Assembly (NCBI GenBank): GCA_022822445.1
Contig: JAJEBR010000121.1
Span: 1 to 64,000 of the forward strand
DNA from: Gemmatimonadota bacterium
GTDB lineage: Bacteria; Gemmatimonadota; Gemmatimonadetes; Longimicrobiales; Gaopeijiaceae
Reading direction: 5' to 3'
DNA length: 64,000 bases
Shown: positions 8,303-16,860 of the stretch, piece after piece
How positions within the stretch are numbered: position 1 is the first letter of the stretch
Layout: the number at the start of each line of letters is the position of its first letter
Made by a program: the position numbers and the translations under genes
Notes under the pieces: generated by a model
The model's database searches: none
Seen by the model: only the letters and a program-made list of their open reading frames with translations
Told to the model about the DNA's origin: nothing

Positions 8303-9607
8303 ATGAATCCCCTTCCCGGCGGGACGCTATCCGCCGGATACATCACCCGCTTCTGGTCGCCCCTGGCCGCGACCTGGGTCATGATGGCGATGGAGGGCCC
8401 GCTCCTCGCCGCCACCATCGCCCGCCTTCCCGACCCGAAGGTCAACCTCGCGGCGCACGGCGTGGCCTTCGCGATCGCCATCCTCGTCGAAGGCCCGATC
8501 ATCATGCTCATGACCGCGGCCACGGCCCTGGTTCGCGACGCGGACAGCTACCGCCGCCTCCGCCTGTTCGCGCACGGCCTCAACGGTCTCGCGACGCTGC
8601 TCCTGTGCGTGCTCCTCGTCCCCGCCGTCTTCGATTCGCTGATGCGGGGGGTGCTGGCGCTGCCGGCCGAGGTGGCGGACATCGTCTACGGGTCGCTATG
8701 GATCTACCTGCCGTGGGCCGCGGCGATCGGCTACCGGCGGTTCATCCACGGCGTGATGATCATCTCGGGGAAGACGCGGCAGGTCGCGGCCGGCACCGTC
8801 TGCCGACTGGCGGTGATGGCGGGCACGGCCTTCACACTCGCCGCCTTCACGGAGCTCCCGGGCGCATGGGTCGCCGCGGCGAGCCTGACCGTGGGCGTCT
8901 GCGCGGAGGCGGTGGCGGCACGGCTGATGGGCGCCGGCGCGATCCGCCGCACCCTGGCCACGAGCACCGCCGAGAGCGGGACGCCACCCCTCACCTGGCC
9001 GGCGATGACGTCGTTCTACTATCCCCTCGCGATCACGTCCATGGTCGCGCTGGCGACCCACCCCGTGCTCACCTTCCTGGTCGGCCGGGCGCAGGCGCCG
9101 CTCGAATCCCTGGCGGTGCTTCCGGTCATCCACTCCCTGTCGTTCCTCTTCCGCGCGGTCGGGCTCAGCTACCAGGAGGCCGCGATCGCGCTCATGGGCC
9201 GGGAGTTCGAACACCGCCGCGCGGTCGGCCGCTACGCCGTCGGCCTGGCGATCATCACCTCGGCCGGCTACGCGCTCTTCGCCGCCCCACCGCTCTTCGA
9301 CGTGTGGTTCGGGACGGTGTCGGCGCTCACCCCCGAGCTGCAGGCGTACGCAAGGGTCCCCGCAGCCCTGATCATCCCGCTGCCGGCGCTGTCGGTCTGG
9401 CTGGCGTACCAGAGTGCGATTATGGTGATGAGGCGCCGGACCAGGGCCATCACCGTGGCCACGTCGCTCGGGGTCGCCGGCCTCGTGGCGATCTTCGCCG
9501 TGCTGGGGTGGGGCCTGGGCTGGATCGGCGCCACCGCCGCGTTCGCCGCCTTCCTCGGGGGGCGGTTCCTGTCGAACCTGTACCTGCACTGGGCCGAATC
9601 AAGATGA
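8303..9607 (+). CDS. ANKH/MOP-superfamily-like multipass membrane protein
   Basis: 434 aa, almost entirely hydrophobic, with about ten to twelve membrane segments. No Walker or channel motif is present. The pattern FWSPLAATWVMMAMEGPLLA near the N-terminus and SFYYPLAITSMVALATHPVL at mid-protein recalls the two-bundle layout of MATE/MVIN flippases. More specifically it recalls the progressive-ankylosis (ANKH) branch, whose members export pyrophosphate, ATP or citrate in animals. That match is from memory of the family pattern and is moderate. The substrate is unknown. Its TGA overlaps the ATG of the metallo-beta-lactamase-fold gene, so the two are translationally coupled. Confidence 0.75.
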   Translation: MNPLPGGTLSAGYITRFWSPLAATWVMMAMEGPLLAATIARLPDPKVNLAAHGVAFAIAILVEGPIIMLMTAATALVRDADSYRRLRLFAHGLNGLATLLLCVLLVPAVFDSLMRGVLALPAEVADIVYGSLWIYLPWAAAIGYRRFIHGVMIISGKTRQVAAGTVCRLAVMAGTAFTLAAFTELPGAWVAAASLTVGVCAEAVAARLMGAGAIRRTLATSTAESGTPPLTWPAMTSFYYPLAITSMVALATHPVLTFLVGRAQAPLESLAVLPVIHSLSFLFRAVGLSYQEAAIALMGREFEHRRAVGRYAVGLAIITSAGYALFAAPPLFDVWFGTVSALTPELQAYARVPAALIIPLPALSVWLAYQSAIMVMRRRTRAITVATSLGVAGLVAIFAVLGWGLGWIGATAAFAAFLGGRFLSNLYLHWAESR

Positions 9608-10677
9608 GCATCAGTCGCCGCCGCTTCGTCACCGCCTCCGCGGGGTGCGCCTCCGGTTTGGCCGCGGTGGCGAGCTGCGCGTCCTATCTGGCCGCGGTGG
9701 GGCCGCTGTTGTCGCGGGGGGCGCTGGCGCGGTGGGGACGGGCGGGGGTGGGGGATGGAGGGGGGCCGGCAAGCGGGATGGATGGCGGACGGGGCGCAGG
9801 CGAAGGGCGCGCGACGGCCGTGGGACGGATCGTCGCACAGGAGCCGTGGGCGCGCATCGAGGAGGTCGGCCCCGGGATGTACGCGGTCGTCTCGACACCG
9901 CTCAACGGCGACTACACGACGGTTTGCAACGGCGGGATCGTCGGCGGGTCCGCGGAGACGCTGGTGGTGGAGGCCTTCATGTCGGAGCGCGGGGCGGAGT
10001 GGGTGGCCGAACAGGCCCGCGAGTTGACGGGCCGCTGGCCGGGACTGGTCGTCGTCAGCCACCATCACGCGGATCACTCGGCCGGCGCCGGTGGGTTCGC
10101 GGGCTCCGGCGGCGAGACTGCCCCTGCGCTCCACGCGACCGGGACCACCCGCAACCTCGTCGTGACCTCTCCGACCACCGAAGCACCGCTCGCGCCCTGG
10201 GCGGACGCGGTGCTGTTGCCCGAGGACGCGCCCGCGACCTTCGATCTGGGTGACCGCGTGGCGACCGTGCAGCCGCGCCGGGGCCACACCGCGAGCGACC
10301 TCACGGTGGAGGTGGACGGGGGCGAGGGGCCGGTGTGGTGCGGCGACCTCGTCTGGAACGCGATGTTCCCCAACTACATGGACGCAATCCCGTCCCGGCT
10401 GTCCCGCTCGGTGCGGGCGCTCCGGGGACTGCCTGCGGCGATCTTCGTCCCCGGACACGGCCCGCTGGCGGATGCCGGGGCCATGGCCCGGTACATCGAC
10501 GTGATCGACTCGGTGGAGGAGGCGGCCCGGCGCGCGATCAACGGCGGGCAGACCGCGCAGGAGGCCGCGGCAGAGTACGAGGTGCCAGAAGAACTCGGCG
10601 AATGGTCGCTCTTCAATCCGGCCTACTACCAGCGCGCGATCGAGGCGTGGATGAGGGAGCTGGCGGGGGCGCGCTGA
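9604..10677 (+). CDS. Exported metallo-beta-lactamase-fold hydrolase
   Basis: 357 aa. The start ATG overlaps the preceding stop (ATGA). The N-terminus MSISRRRFVTASAG has a twin-arginine-like motif followed by a hydrophobic stretch, so export by Tat is likely. A low-complexity Gly-rich linker covers about residues 45-72. The MBL zinc ligands are SHHHADHSAG (His153-His158), a His in RRGHTASD, Asp in WCGDLVW and His in VPGHGPLAD. It is related to the broad group of MBL hydrolases that includes quinoprotein-relay and lactonase-like enzymes. The substrate is unresolved. A palindromic element follows 33 bp after its stop. Confidence 0.88.
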   Translation: MSISRRRFVTASAGCASGLAAVASCASYLAAVGPLLSRGALARWGRAGVGDGGGPASGMDGGRGAGEGRATAVGRIVAQEPWARIEEVGPGMYAVVSTPLNGDYTTVCNGGIVGGSAETLVVEAFMSERGAEWVAEQARELTGRWPGLVVVSHHHADHSAGAGGFAGSGGETAPALHATGTTRNLVVTSPTTEAPLAPWADAVLLPEDAPATFDLGDRVATVQPRRGHTASDLTVEVDGGEGPVWCGDLVWNAMFPNYMDAIPSRLSRSVRALRGLPAAIFVPGHGPLADAGAMARYIDVIDSVEEAARRAINGGQTAQEAAAEYEVPEELGEWSLFNPAYYQRAIEAWMRELAGAR

Positions 10678-10709
10678 TTGGTGGCGTGGCACGCCGCAAC
10701 GACCGCGAT

Positions 10710-10746
10710 GTAAAGACGACACGACAGTTTGTAATGTTCTCTTTAC
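10710..10746. repeat. 37-bp palindromic element (reference copy A)
   Basis: This is the clearest copy. The left arm is GTAAAGACGACACGACA, the centre GTT, and the right arm TGTAATGTTCTCTTTAC. 13 of 17 arm positions are complementary, and the mismatches form two 2-base blocks. It lies 33 bp after the MBL gene. As RNA it would fold into a long, interrupted hairpin with a 3-nt loop. As DNA it is a dyad with ACA/TGT sub-sites in phase. Confidence 0.9.
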
Positions 10747-10789
10747 CATCGCCCGGCGGGAGCGTTCAACGAGCCCTGCGGAGTCAGAG

Positions 10790-11046
10790 CTAGTACTCAC
10801 CCTCCGTCCCACTCCCACGGCCAAGCGCTCCAGATCGCGCTCGGAGAGGCGGTCGGCCAATGCTCCGAAGAATGAAGACCGGAACGCCGTTCCGTCCGCC
10901 TCCTCCGGGATAAGGACGTCCACCACGACGGAGATCAATTCGACGCCGTCCTCGTCCACCACGGAGACCACCTCCGGTGCGCTGAACAAGGCCCTCGGCT
11001 CCAGTCGGCGGGCCAATCGCTTCAGGCGTTCCACCGGGGCCCGCAT
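10790..11046 (-). pseudogene. Possible remnant of a small gene, 3' end lost
   Basis: From the ATG at 11046 the minus strand reads a protein-like sequence for about 80 codons: MRAPVERLKRLARRLEPRAL, then VVDEDGVELISVVVDVLIP and ADRLSERDLERLAVGVG. It then runs through the palindromic element into sequence antisense to the MBL gene without a stop. A one-base shift at LERLAVG would end at 10790. Strand alternation and charge pattern suggest an alpha/beta fold, but no family is recognised. It is flanked on both sides by palindromic elements. It could instead be a short real gene whose end I cannot place. Confidence 0.35.
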
Positions 11047-11199
11047 CGATTATGGGGATTGAGTCTAGTCTATCAGCTGCCATGCGTCCACTCGCCAAAC
11101 GATCCCCGGTTGTCGACATCGCGGCGCAACTCCGCCTCGCGGCCTACAGGTGGCGACGGACCGCTGCAGGCCACACATCCTCCCCAGAGGCATTGGAAC

Positions 11200-11236
11200 G
11201 TCAGGTTTACACGACATTCTGTAATGTGCTCTGGGG
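11200..11236. repeat. 37-bp palindromic element (copy F, outer arms degenerate)
   Basis: The inner part is well conserved (ACACGACA, centre TTC, TGTAATGT), but the ends have diverged (GTCAGGTTT and CTCTGGGG). It lies 75 bp beyond the stop of the minus-strand lipoprotein gene at 11311. No other gene is visible between 11047 and 11310. Confidence 0.65.
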
Positions 11237-11310
11237 ATTATATACCTGAGTGACCATGGGCCACTTCGTCATACTGTTCTGTGCGGAGCGGTCTCAACTT
11301 CGGACTCGCT

Positions 11311-11844
11311 TCACTTGCATCCTTCCCACACTCCGGGGTTTCCTCCCCAGCGACCGCTATACCTTTTCTCATTTTGCACCTTTCGACCGGACGCCGTTCG
11401 GCCAGTTTGCGGGACCCACCATCCATCGGAGGGTGGAACCGGCACTTTATCGAGGCGAAGAGGCGGGCTCGTCAGTCTCGGAACGAGTCTCTGAAGTGCT
11501 TGTTCCAATTCCGCATCCGAGCGAGAACCGGCACACCTTTCGATAACGATTGCGCGCGCTTCAGCCTCCGACTTCGGCTTGTCCATACGCCACTTCAGGG
11601 ACCAGAGCGACTGGCAGCCGTCGATTAGCGGTGCAACACCAACCGACATGATCTTGTCGAGGGTCTTGGCGTCGAGGGTCTCGGGTTCGGCCTCGGTCAT
11701 GCTTCCGGGGCCGTCTTCGGTGCATCCGGCGGCTAGGGTGAGCGTTGCGGCCAGTGCGGCCAGCCCGATCAAACGCGACAATCGCGCCGAAAGGTTGCGG
11801 TTGCCCACTTTGCTCAAATGCGCCCGGTATGTTTTCGTTCTCAT
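11311..11844 (-). CDS. Hypothetical lipoprotein (177 aa)
   Basis: The start at 11844 (MRTKTYRAHLSKVGNRN) is preferred over 11889 because it gives a basic n-region. A hydrophobic segment follows (LIGLAALAATLTL), ending in lipobox LAAGC. The mature protein has two spaced cysteines (LIDGCQSLW and VIERCAGS), a helical middle (DAELEQALQRLV) and a Pro/Arg-rich tail. No known domain is recognised. Its DNA is noticeably less GC-rich near the start (AAAAGATAACGG, TATATAAAG) than neighbouring genes, which suggests its promoter lies around 11850-11900. Confidence 0.65.
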   Translation of the reverse strand: MRTKTYRAHLSKVGNRNLSARLSRLIGLAALAATLTLAAGCTEDGPGSMTEAEPETLDAKTLDKIMSVGVAPLIDGCQSLWSLKWRMDKPKSEAEARAIVIERCAGSRSDAELEQALQRLVPRLTSPPLRLDKVPVPPSDGWWVPQTGRTASGRKVQNEKRYSGRWGGNPGVWEGCK

Positions 11845-11902
11845 ACTCAAAAGATAACGGTTTTGATATAGAAAATCAAGTCTGGTCACTCAGATATATA
11901 AA

Positions 11903-11919
11903 GCCCCTGTCCTCTTTAC
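11903..11919. repeat. Isolated arm of the palindromic element
   Basis: The segment TGTCCTCTTTAC (11908-11919) matches the outer 12 bases of the right arm at 11 of 12 positions and overlaps the TAA stop of the aminotransferase gene. No partner arm is visible. It may be a decayed copy, or chance. Confidence 0.35.
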
Positions 11920-13061
11920 ATTACCTGCCGAAACCGCTCTCCCAGCCCCCGCAGCCGCTCCACCGGCTCGTTGCTGAAGACGATCCGCACGAACTGTCCC
12001 GCGTTCTCGCGCCCCCAGTGCGTCATCGGCGTCGCGGCCACCTTCCCGCGCTCCAGCAGGCGCGCCGACGCGGCTTCCCCATCCAGGCCCAGCCTGCCGG
12101 TGTCCACGAGAAGCGACCACCCGCCGTCGCTCTGCACGAAGGGCAGCCCGGCCAGCTCGGCCTGCACCAGGTCGCGCCTGCGCTCCCACTCCCGCACGGC
12201 CTCCGCCACGCCCCCACCTGCCGGGTCGGTCAGCGCGGCGAGCGCGCCCGGCTGCGCGATCCCCACCGGGGTCACCACGTTGTAGATGCTGACGAGCCCG
12301 ATCCGGTTCATCGCGCGGCGCGGGCCCGCCACCCATCCCACCCGCCAGCCGATCATGCGGTACTCCTTCGACACGGACCCCACCGTGATCGTGAGGTCCT
12401 CCAGGCCCGGGACGCTCATAGGGTGAACGTAATCGCGGTTACCGTACAGGATGCGCTCCATCACGGCGTTGTAGAGGAGCCAGATGCCGCGCGGCTCACA
12501 CAGCCGGGCCACCTCCTCCCAGTCCGCCCGCGTCATGACCGCTCCTGACGGGATCGAGGGGTTCATGAGGAACACCACCCGGGTCCGGTCGGTGACGGCG
12601 TCGCGCAGGCGGCCCGGATCGATGGCCCAGCGCCCGTCCTGCACCACGAACGGCACGAAGCGCGCCACGCCCCCCGCCAGCCGCACCCGGTACAGCATCC
12701 CCGCGTAGGTCGGATCGGTCACCACCACCTCGTCGCCCGGCTCGATCAGCGCCAGCAGCGCGTTGAAGAGCCCCTCGGTCCCCCCGGCGGTGATGATCGT
12801 CTGCGTGGCCGGGTCGTGGGAGACGCCGCTGAGCCTGGACACGTGGGCGGCGGCGGCCGCACGCAGCTGGTCGCCCCCCAGGAAGGGCAGGTAGCTGTTG
12901 GCGTCGTCTTCGCCGATGGCCGTGCGGGTGGCCTCGATGGCCGCAGCGGGTGGCGGGATGTCCGTGTCGAGGTTTTCGAGGCGGAGGATCTCGGGGTCGG
13001 CGCCGGCCGCGCTCGCGACGCGGTCGATGGAGAAGCCGGCGATGCCGTGCAGGCGCGTCAC
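11916..13061 (-). CDS. Class I/II PLP-dependent aminotransferase
   Basis: 381 aa, fold-type I. Visible motifs are IITAGGTEGLFNALLALIEP (start of the large domain), DPTYAGM (PLP ring contact region), MNPSIPSGAV (the usual NPxNPTG, here with Ser-Ile-Pro-Ser) and the Schiff-base lysine in VGSVSKEYRMIGWRVGW. It probably transaminates an amino acid with a 2-oxo acid, and the substrate cannot be read. The N-terminus (GFSIDRVASAAG) is somewhat short for aspartate aminotransferases. The gene stands alone. A decayed palindromic arm overlaps its stop codon. Confidence 0.88.
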   Translation of the reverse strand: MTRLHGIAGFSIDRVASAAGADPEILRLENLDTDIPPPAAAIEATRTAIGEDDANSYLPFLGGDQLRAAAAAHVSRLSGVSHDPATQTIITAGGTEGLFNALLALIEPGDEVVVTDPTYAGMLYRVRLAGGVARFVPFVVQDGRWAIDPGRLRDAVTDRTRVVFLMNPSIPSGAVMTRADWEEVARLCEPRGIWLLYNAVMERILYGNRDYVHPMSVPGLEDLTITVGSVSKEYRMIGWRVGWVAGPRRAMNRIGLVSIYNVVTPVGIAQPGALAALTDPAGGGVAEAVREWERRRDLVQAELAGLPFVQSDGGWSLLVDTGRLGLDGEAASARLLERGKVAATPMTHWGRENAGQFVRIVFSNEPVERLRGLGERFRQVM

Positions 13062-13110
13062 GGGTGGATGAGACCGGCGATGCCGGGCGGGGGCTGATCA
13101 AGCCGGGGCC

Positions 13111-13185
13111 GGCCGTGCTGGCGCTGGCCGGACGGGCGCTGGCCGTGCTGACGCTGACCGGACGGGCGCTGGCCGGGCTGACGCG
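13111..13185. repeat. 30-bp tandem repeat, 2.5 copies
   Basis: Two near-identical 30-base units (13111-13140 and 13141-13170, two differences) and a half copy fill the gap between the aminotransferase and the SLOG-family gene. They end exactly where the latter's stop codon begins. The unit is rich in GCTGG and GACGGG. It looks like slippage-derived intergenic DNA. Confidence 0.85.
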
Positions 13186-13863
13186 TCACGGGGCGTTGGC
13201 GGTGGAGTGGCCCGGGGCTGGGCCATCGCCCGCACAGCGGCCCCGCAGCCGTTCGCGCACAAACTCGATGACCTCTTCCACCGTGCGCGCGGTCGCCACC
13301 TCCGACGGCAGGCGGCGGGCGCGCTCCAGATCCCCGAAGAGGACGACGGGGCGCTCGTAGCGCACCGACAGCGCGACCTCGGAAGCCGTTCCCACGCTCC
13401 CCGGCAGGGCCACGACCACGTCCGAGGTGAGAACGTTCACATGGTTGCGCGAACTGAACTCTGCTCCGTCCTGCCCCAGGTGCGTGCGAATCGCGATTTC
13501 GATCCAGGGGTTGGGACAGCCGGATGGGATGACGCCAGCGCCCGCCGACGGGGAACCCCCGGAGCGGCCCGGCAGGTTCTCCGGCCCGCCCGCGCCTGCA
13601 CCCACCCCGCCCTCACCTGCACCCGCCCCACCCGCCCCAGCACCCTGCCCACTGAACGGCAACACCCCGATCACCAGCCCGGCCCGATCCTCCACCTCTG
13701 CGAACCCCCGCGACACCGATTCCATCACCCCGCTCCCGCCGCCCGTCAGCAGATGCACGCCCAGCCGCGCAAGCCGCCGCCCGAGCGGTACGGCCAGTTC
13801 CTCGTGGGCGCGCACGCCCGAGCCCATCACGCCGACGACCGGAAGCGATCTCGCGAGGGCCAT
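13186..13863 (-). CDS. SLOG/LOG-family nucleotide-binding protein (TIGR00725-like)
   Basis: 225 aa Rossmann-like protein. Family motifs are PVVGVMGSG at the N-terminus, LLTGGGSGVMESVSRGF (phosphate-binding loop) and VVALPGSVGTASEVALS, corresponding to the PGGxGTxxE motif of LOG proteins with a relaxed sequence. Members bind nucleotides or related molecules, and some are annotated as molybdenum-cofactor carriers or cytokinin-activating hydrolases. A Gly/Ala-rich insertion of about 35 residues (near residues 73-107) interrupts the domain and is probably a disordered loop. It is divergent from the APC permease with a 72-bp shared promoter region. Confidence 0.8.
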   Translation of the reverse strand: MALARSLPVVGVMGSGVRAHEELAVPLGRRLARLGVHLLTGGGSGVMESVSRGFAEVEDRAGLVIGVLPFSGQGAGAGGAGAGEGGVGAGAGGPENLPGRSGGSPSAGAGVIPSGCPNPWIEIAIRTHLGQDGAEFSSRNHVNVLTSDVVVALPGSVGTASEVALSVRYERPVVLFGDLERARRLPSEVATARTVEEVIEFVRERLRGRCAGDGPAPGHSTANAP

Positions 13864-13935
13864 TCAGAATACGTATGAAGTGCGAAGTTTCTTCATCATC
13901 GACTTCATCTTCGCCAATCCCGAGGTCTCACGCCA

Positions 13936-15333
13936 ATGAACGCGCGCAGCCCGTGGACAAGCTCGCCTGAGCATCGCCGCTCGAATGCCGCGGGCACCTC
14001 CTCCTCGGGCCGCAAAGGCCGCTACGGGCCCTACGCCGCGACCTCGGTCGTCGTCGCCAACATGATCGGCACCGGCGTCTTCACGAGCCTCGGCTTCCAG
14101 CTCCTCGACATCCAGTCCACCTTCCCGCTCCTCCTCCTCTGGGTGGTCGGCGGCGCGGCTGCGTTCTGCGGCGCGCTTTCCTACGCGGAACTGGGCGCGG
14201 CGATTCCCCGTTCGGGCGGCGAGTACACCTTCCTGTCGCGCGTCTACCACCCGGCGGCGGGATTCGTCTCGGGGTGCGTCTCGGCGACCGTCGGGTTCTC
14301 CGCGCCCACCGCGCTCGCCGCCATCACCTTCGGCACCTACCTGGCGTCGGTCTTCCCCTCCCTCTCGCCCACCTGGCTCGGCGTCGGCCTGGTCGTGGCG
14401 ATGGCGGCCGTCCACGTCACCAATCACCGCAGCTCGGGGCTCCTCCAGAGCGGGTTCACGACGCTGAAGGTGGCGCTGATCGTCGCCTTCTGCCTCGCCG
14501 CCGCCGCCCTCGCCGACCCGGCCCAGCCGGTCGCGCTCACCCCCGCCCCCGGCGACGGCACGCTCATCTTCGGCGGCGCCTTCGCGGTCTCGCTCATCTA
14601 CGTGTCCTACGCCTACACCGGCTGGAACGCGGCCACCTACCTGACCGGCGAGGTGGACGACCCGCAACGCACCATCCCGCGCATCCTGGCGTCCGGCACG
14701 CTGCTCGTCACGGTGCTGTACGTGGCGCTCAACTACGCCTTCCTGCGCGCCGCCCCCATGGCCGAGCTGGAGGGCCGCCTCGAGGTCGGCTACGTGGCGG
14801 CCACCCACCTCTTCGGCCCGGCGGGGGCCGCCATCATGGGCGTCACCCTCGCCGTGCTGCTCGTCTCCACGGTGAGCGCGATGGTGCTGGCGGGCCCGCG
14901 CGTCCTGCAGGTGATCGGCGAGGACCATCCCGCGCTCCGCCGCCTTGCGCGCACCAGGCCGAACGGGATCCCGGCGGTGGCCATCCTGGCCCAGGCCGCC
15001 CTCACCCTCGCGTTCATCGTCACGGCGTCCTTCGAGACGATCCTCGTCTTCGCGGGCTTCATCCTCGGGCTGAACAGCCTGCTCACCGTGGCGGGCGTAT
15101 TCGTCCTGCGGATACGCGAACCGGGGCTGGAGCGTCCCTACCGGACGTGGGGATTCCCCTTCACGCCCCTCGTCTACCTCGGCCTGACCTCCTGGACGCT
15201 CGTGTACATAGCGCTGGACCGTCCCGTGGAGGCGCTGGCCGCACTCGGAGTGATCGCCGGCGGGCTGCTGCTGTACCGCCTGGTCCGCTCCCGTCGCCAC
15301 CCACCATCAGCCGCCCACCGGCCCGGCGCATGA
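13936..15333 (+). CDS. APC-superfamily amino acid permease
   Basis: 465 aa with about 12 membrane segments. The first segment holds the substrate-binding consensus NMIGTGVFTSLGF of APC/LAT-type carriers. Other typical stretches are GGAAAFCGALSYAELGAAIPRSGGEYTFL and YAYTGWNAATYLTGEVDDPQRTIPR, the latter matching the conserved cytoplasmic loop after TM6. It probably imports an amino acid or exchanges one across the inner membrane. The C-terminus (SAAHRPGA) is built from a 27-bp duplication that continues past the stop. Confidence 0.9.
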   Translation: MNARSPWTSSPEHRRSNAAGTSSSGRKGRYGPYAATSVVVANMIGTGVFTSLGFQLLDIQSTFPLLLLWVVGGAAAFCGALSYAELGAAIPRSGGEYTFLSRVYHPAAGFVSGCVSATVGFSAPTALAAITFGTYLASVFPSLSPTWLGVGLVVAMAAVHVTNHRSSGLLQSGFTTLKVALIVAFCLAAAALADPAQPVALTPAPGDGTLIFGGAFAVSLIYVSYAYTGWNAATYLTGEVDDPQRTIPRILASGTLLVTVLYVALNYAFLRAAPMAELEGRLEVGYVAATHLFGPAGAAIMGVTLAVLLVSTVSAMVLAGPRVLQVIGEDHPALRRLARTRPNGIPAVAILAQAALTLAFIVTASFETILVFAGFILGLNSLLTVAGVFVLRIREPGLERPYRTWGFPFTPLVYLGLTSWTLVYIALDRPVEALAALGVIAGGLLLYRLVRSRRHPPSAAHRPGA

Positions 15334-15366
15334 CGCTTCGCCCACCGGCCCGGCGCGTGACGCTCC
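15313..15366. repeat. 27-bp direct repeat, 2 copies, spanning the permease stop codon
   Basis: Units at 15313-15339 and 15340-15366 differ at only a few positions (core CCCACCGGCCCGGCGC). The first encodes the last residues of the permease and its TGA. The second lies downstream of the stop. Confidence 0.85.
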
Positions 15367-15379
15367 GCTCGGCGGCTCC

Positions 15380-16081
15380 CTACTCGATCCCCAGCAACTC
15401 GATCTCGAAGATGAGCACCTGACCGGGGCCCGGCCCGGAGTCCCCGTACCCCAGGTCGGCAGGAATGAAGGCGCGCAGGTGCCCGCCCACCTTCATCAGC
15501 ATGATCGCCTCCGCGAAGCCCGGAATCACTCCGCCCAAACTGAAGCTGGCCGGATCTCCGCCGTAGGAGGTGTCGAACTCGCTCCCGTCGATCAGGGTCC
15601 CGCGGTAGTGAACCTGGACCTGCTGCCCCTCCTGGGGGACCTCGCCGTCACCCTCGCGCAACACCTCGTACTGGAGCCCCGACTCGGTGGTCATGACCCC
15701 ATCCTTGTTGGCGTTGTCCGCGAGGAAGGCCTCGCCTTCAGCCCTCGCGCCCGCGATCTCATCGGCCTGGGCCGACGTCAGCATCTCGTTGAACGCGACG
15801 ATCGCGTCGCGCATCTCCATATCCGTGAGCGCCGGACTGATGTCGGCGAGCGCGTCCGAGAACCCCCGCAACAGCGCCGGCCGGTCGACCATGTCTTCGA
15901 TTCCTTCCAGCGTAGTGGCAATGTCCTGACCGATCGCGTAGCTGGCCCTGCGGACATCGGTGTCGAGGGGAACATCGTCGCCGGGGGAGCCGTCGGGCGC
16001 GCAGGCGACGAGGGCCAGGAACGGAAGTGAGGCGAGGGCGCGCAACGGCATGGCGGTGCCGGCGGAGAGGCGAATGAACAT
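15380..16081 (-). CDS. FKBP-type peptidyl-prolyl isomerase, lipoprotein (Mip-like)
   Basis: 233 aa. The start at 16081 gives a lipoprotein signal with lipobox LALVAC. Residues about 40-125 form the helical FKBP_N dimerisation domain (ASYAIGQDIATTLEG, and further on FNEMLTSAQADEI). Residues 130-233 are the FKBP catalytic domain with GLQYEVLREGDGEVP, VQVHYRGTLIDGSEFDTSY and IPADLGYGDSGPG. The conserved Tyr, Phe and Asp of the pocket are present. It isomerises Xaa-Pro bonds during folding of envelope proteins. It is convergent with the APC permease and separated by the 27-bp repeat. Confidence 0.92.
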   Translation of the reverse strand: MFIRLSAGTAMPLRALASLPFLALVACAPDGSPGDDVPLDTDVRRASYAIGQDIATTLEGIEDMVDRPALLRGFSDALADISPALTDMEMRDAIVAFNEMLTSAQADEIAGARAEGEAFLADNANKDGVMTTESGLQYEVLREGDGEVPQEGQQVQVHYRGTLIDGSEFDTSYGGDPASFSLGGVIPGFAEAIMLMKVGGHLRAFIPADLGYGDSGPGPGQVLIFEIELLGIE

Positions 16082-16158
16082 GGGACTCCCTTGGCAAGCG
16101 GGGTTGATGCGAATGGGGGAATGTAACCTGAAGCGCCAATAACCGCGTCGGCTTCGGT

Positions 16159-16830
16159 CTACAGCGACTCGAGCACAGGTCTCAGTAACGTCAGATCCTC
16201 GATCACGGCGACCGCGCGCTTTTCCGCTCCACCACCATCCAGGCCGGCCGGGTTGTGCCAGACGACCTTCAGCCCGGCGGCAGCGGCGCCCCCGATGTCG
16301 CCCGGCGACCCCGCCACGAAGAGCACCTCGTCCAGGGGCACGCCCAGCGCTTCCACGCCCGCCGTGTACACGCGGATGTCCGGTTTGTAGAAGCCGACGG
16401 ATTCGGTGGTGACCACCGAGTGGAATGGTGCACCAACCAGCTCCGCGGCCCGCACCCCCAGCACCTCCGAACAGTTGGTCGCCACGCCGATGGGCCTGTC
16501 GCGCGCGATCTCGCGCAGCACTGCGCCGGCTCCCGGCCATGGCGCGAGCTCATCCCAGCGGGCCTCGAGTGTGTGGGCATGCTCGCGGGGGAGTCCGACC
16601 GCCGCGGCCGACTCGGCCACGAGATCGAGGTAGGGCAGGTAGGCGCCCGTCGCGTAGGTGCGCCGCAGGTACTCGAGGCGCCACTTCCGCCCCGGTCCCT
16701 CTCCACCCGCGATGTCGTCCCAGAGCGACCAGGAGTCGAGCAGCGCGGACAGCAGATCGAAGAGGACGGCCCTCACGGCAGGCACCGCCTCCCGCCCGGC
16801 GGGTGGACCCGCGCCGGCCGCATCCGTCAC
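16159..16830 (-). CDS. HAD-superfamily hydrolase, haloacid-dehalogenase-like
   Basis: 223 aa. Motif I is AVLFDLLSALLDSW, giving the nucleophile Asp. The second Asp of phosphatase-type HADs is absent (FDLLS), as in haloacid dehalogenase type II enzymes. Motif II is VATNCS, motif III the lysine in FYKPDIRVY, and motif IV is FVAGSPGDIGGA. The alpha-helical cap (about residues 35-110) belongs to subclass I. Hydrolysis of a 2-haloacid or a phosphate ester are both possible. It ends about 75 bp upstream of the FKBP gene and starts 30 bp after the AKR-RidA gene, so the three may be co-transcribed. Confidence 0.82.
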   Translation of the reverse strand: MTDAAGAGPPAGREAVPAVRAVLFDLLSALLDSWSLWDDIAGGEGPGRKWRLEYLRRTYATGAYLPYLDLVAESAAAVGLPREHAHTLEARWDELAPWPGAGAVLREIARDRPIGVATNCSEVLGVRAAELVGAPFHSVVTTESVGFYKPDIRVYTAGVEALGVPLDEVLFVAGSPGDIGGAAAAGLKVVWHNPAGLDGGGAEKRAVAVIEDLTLLRPVLESL

Positions 16831-16860
16831 TGTGGGTCCCTCACTCTACCCCAGCGCCCC

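Noticed and set aside
9268-11046. 592-codon minus frame
   Set aside because: Only the first 80 or so codons look protein-like. The rest is antisense to the MBL hydrolase and the transporter.
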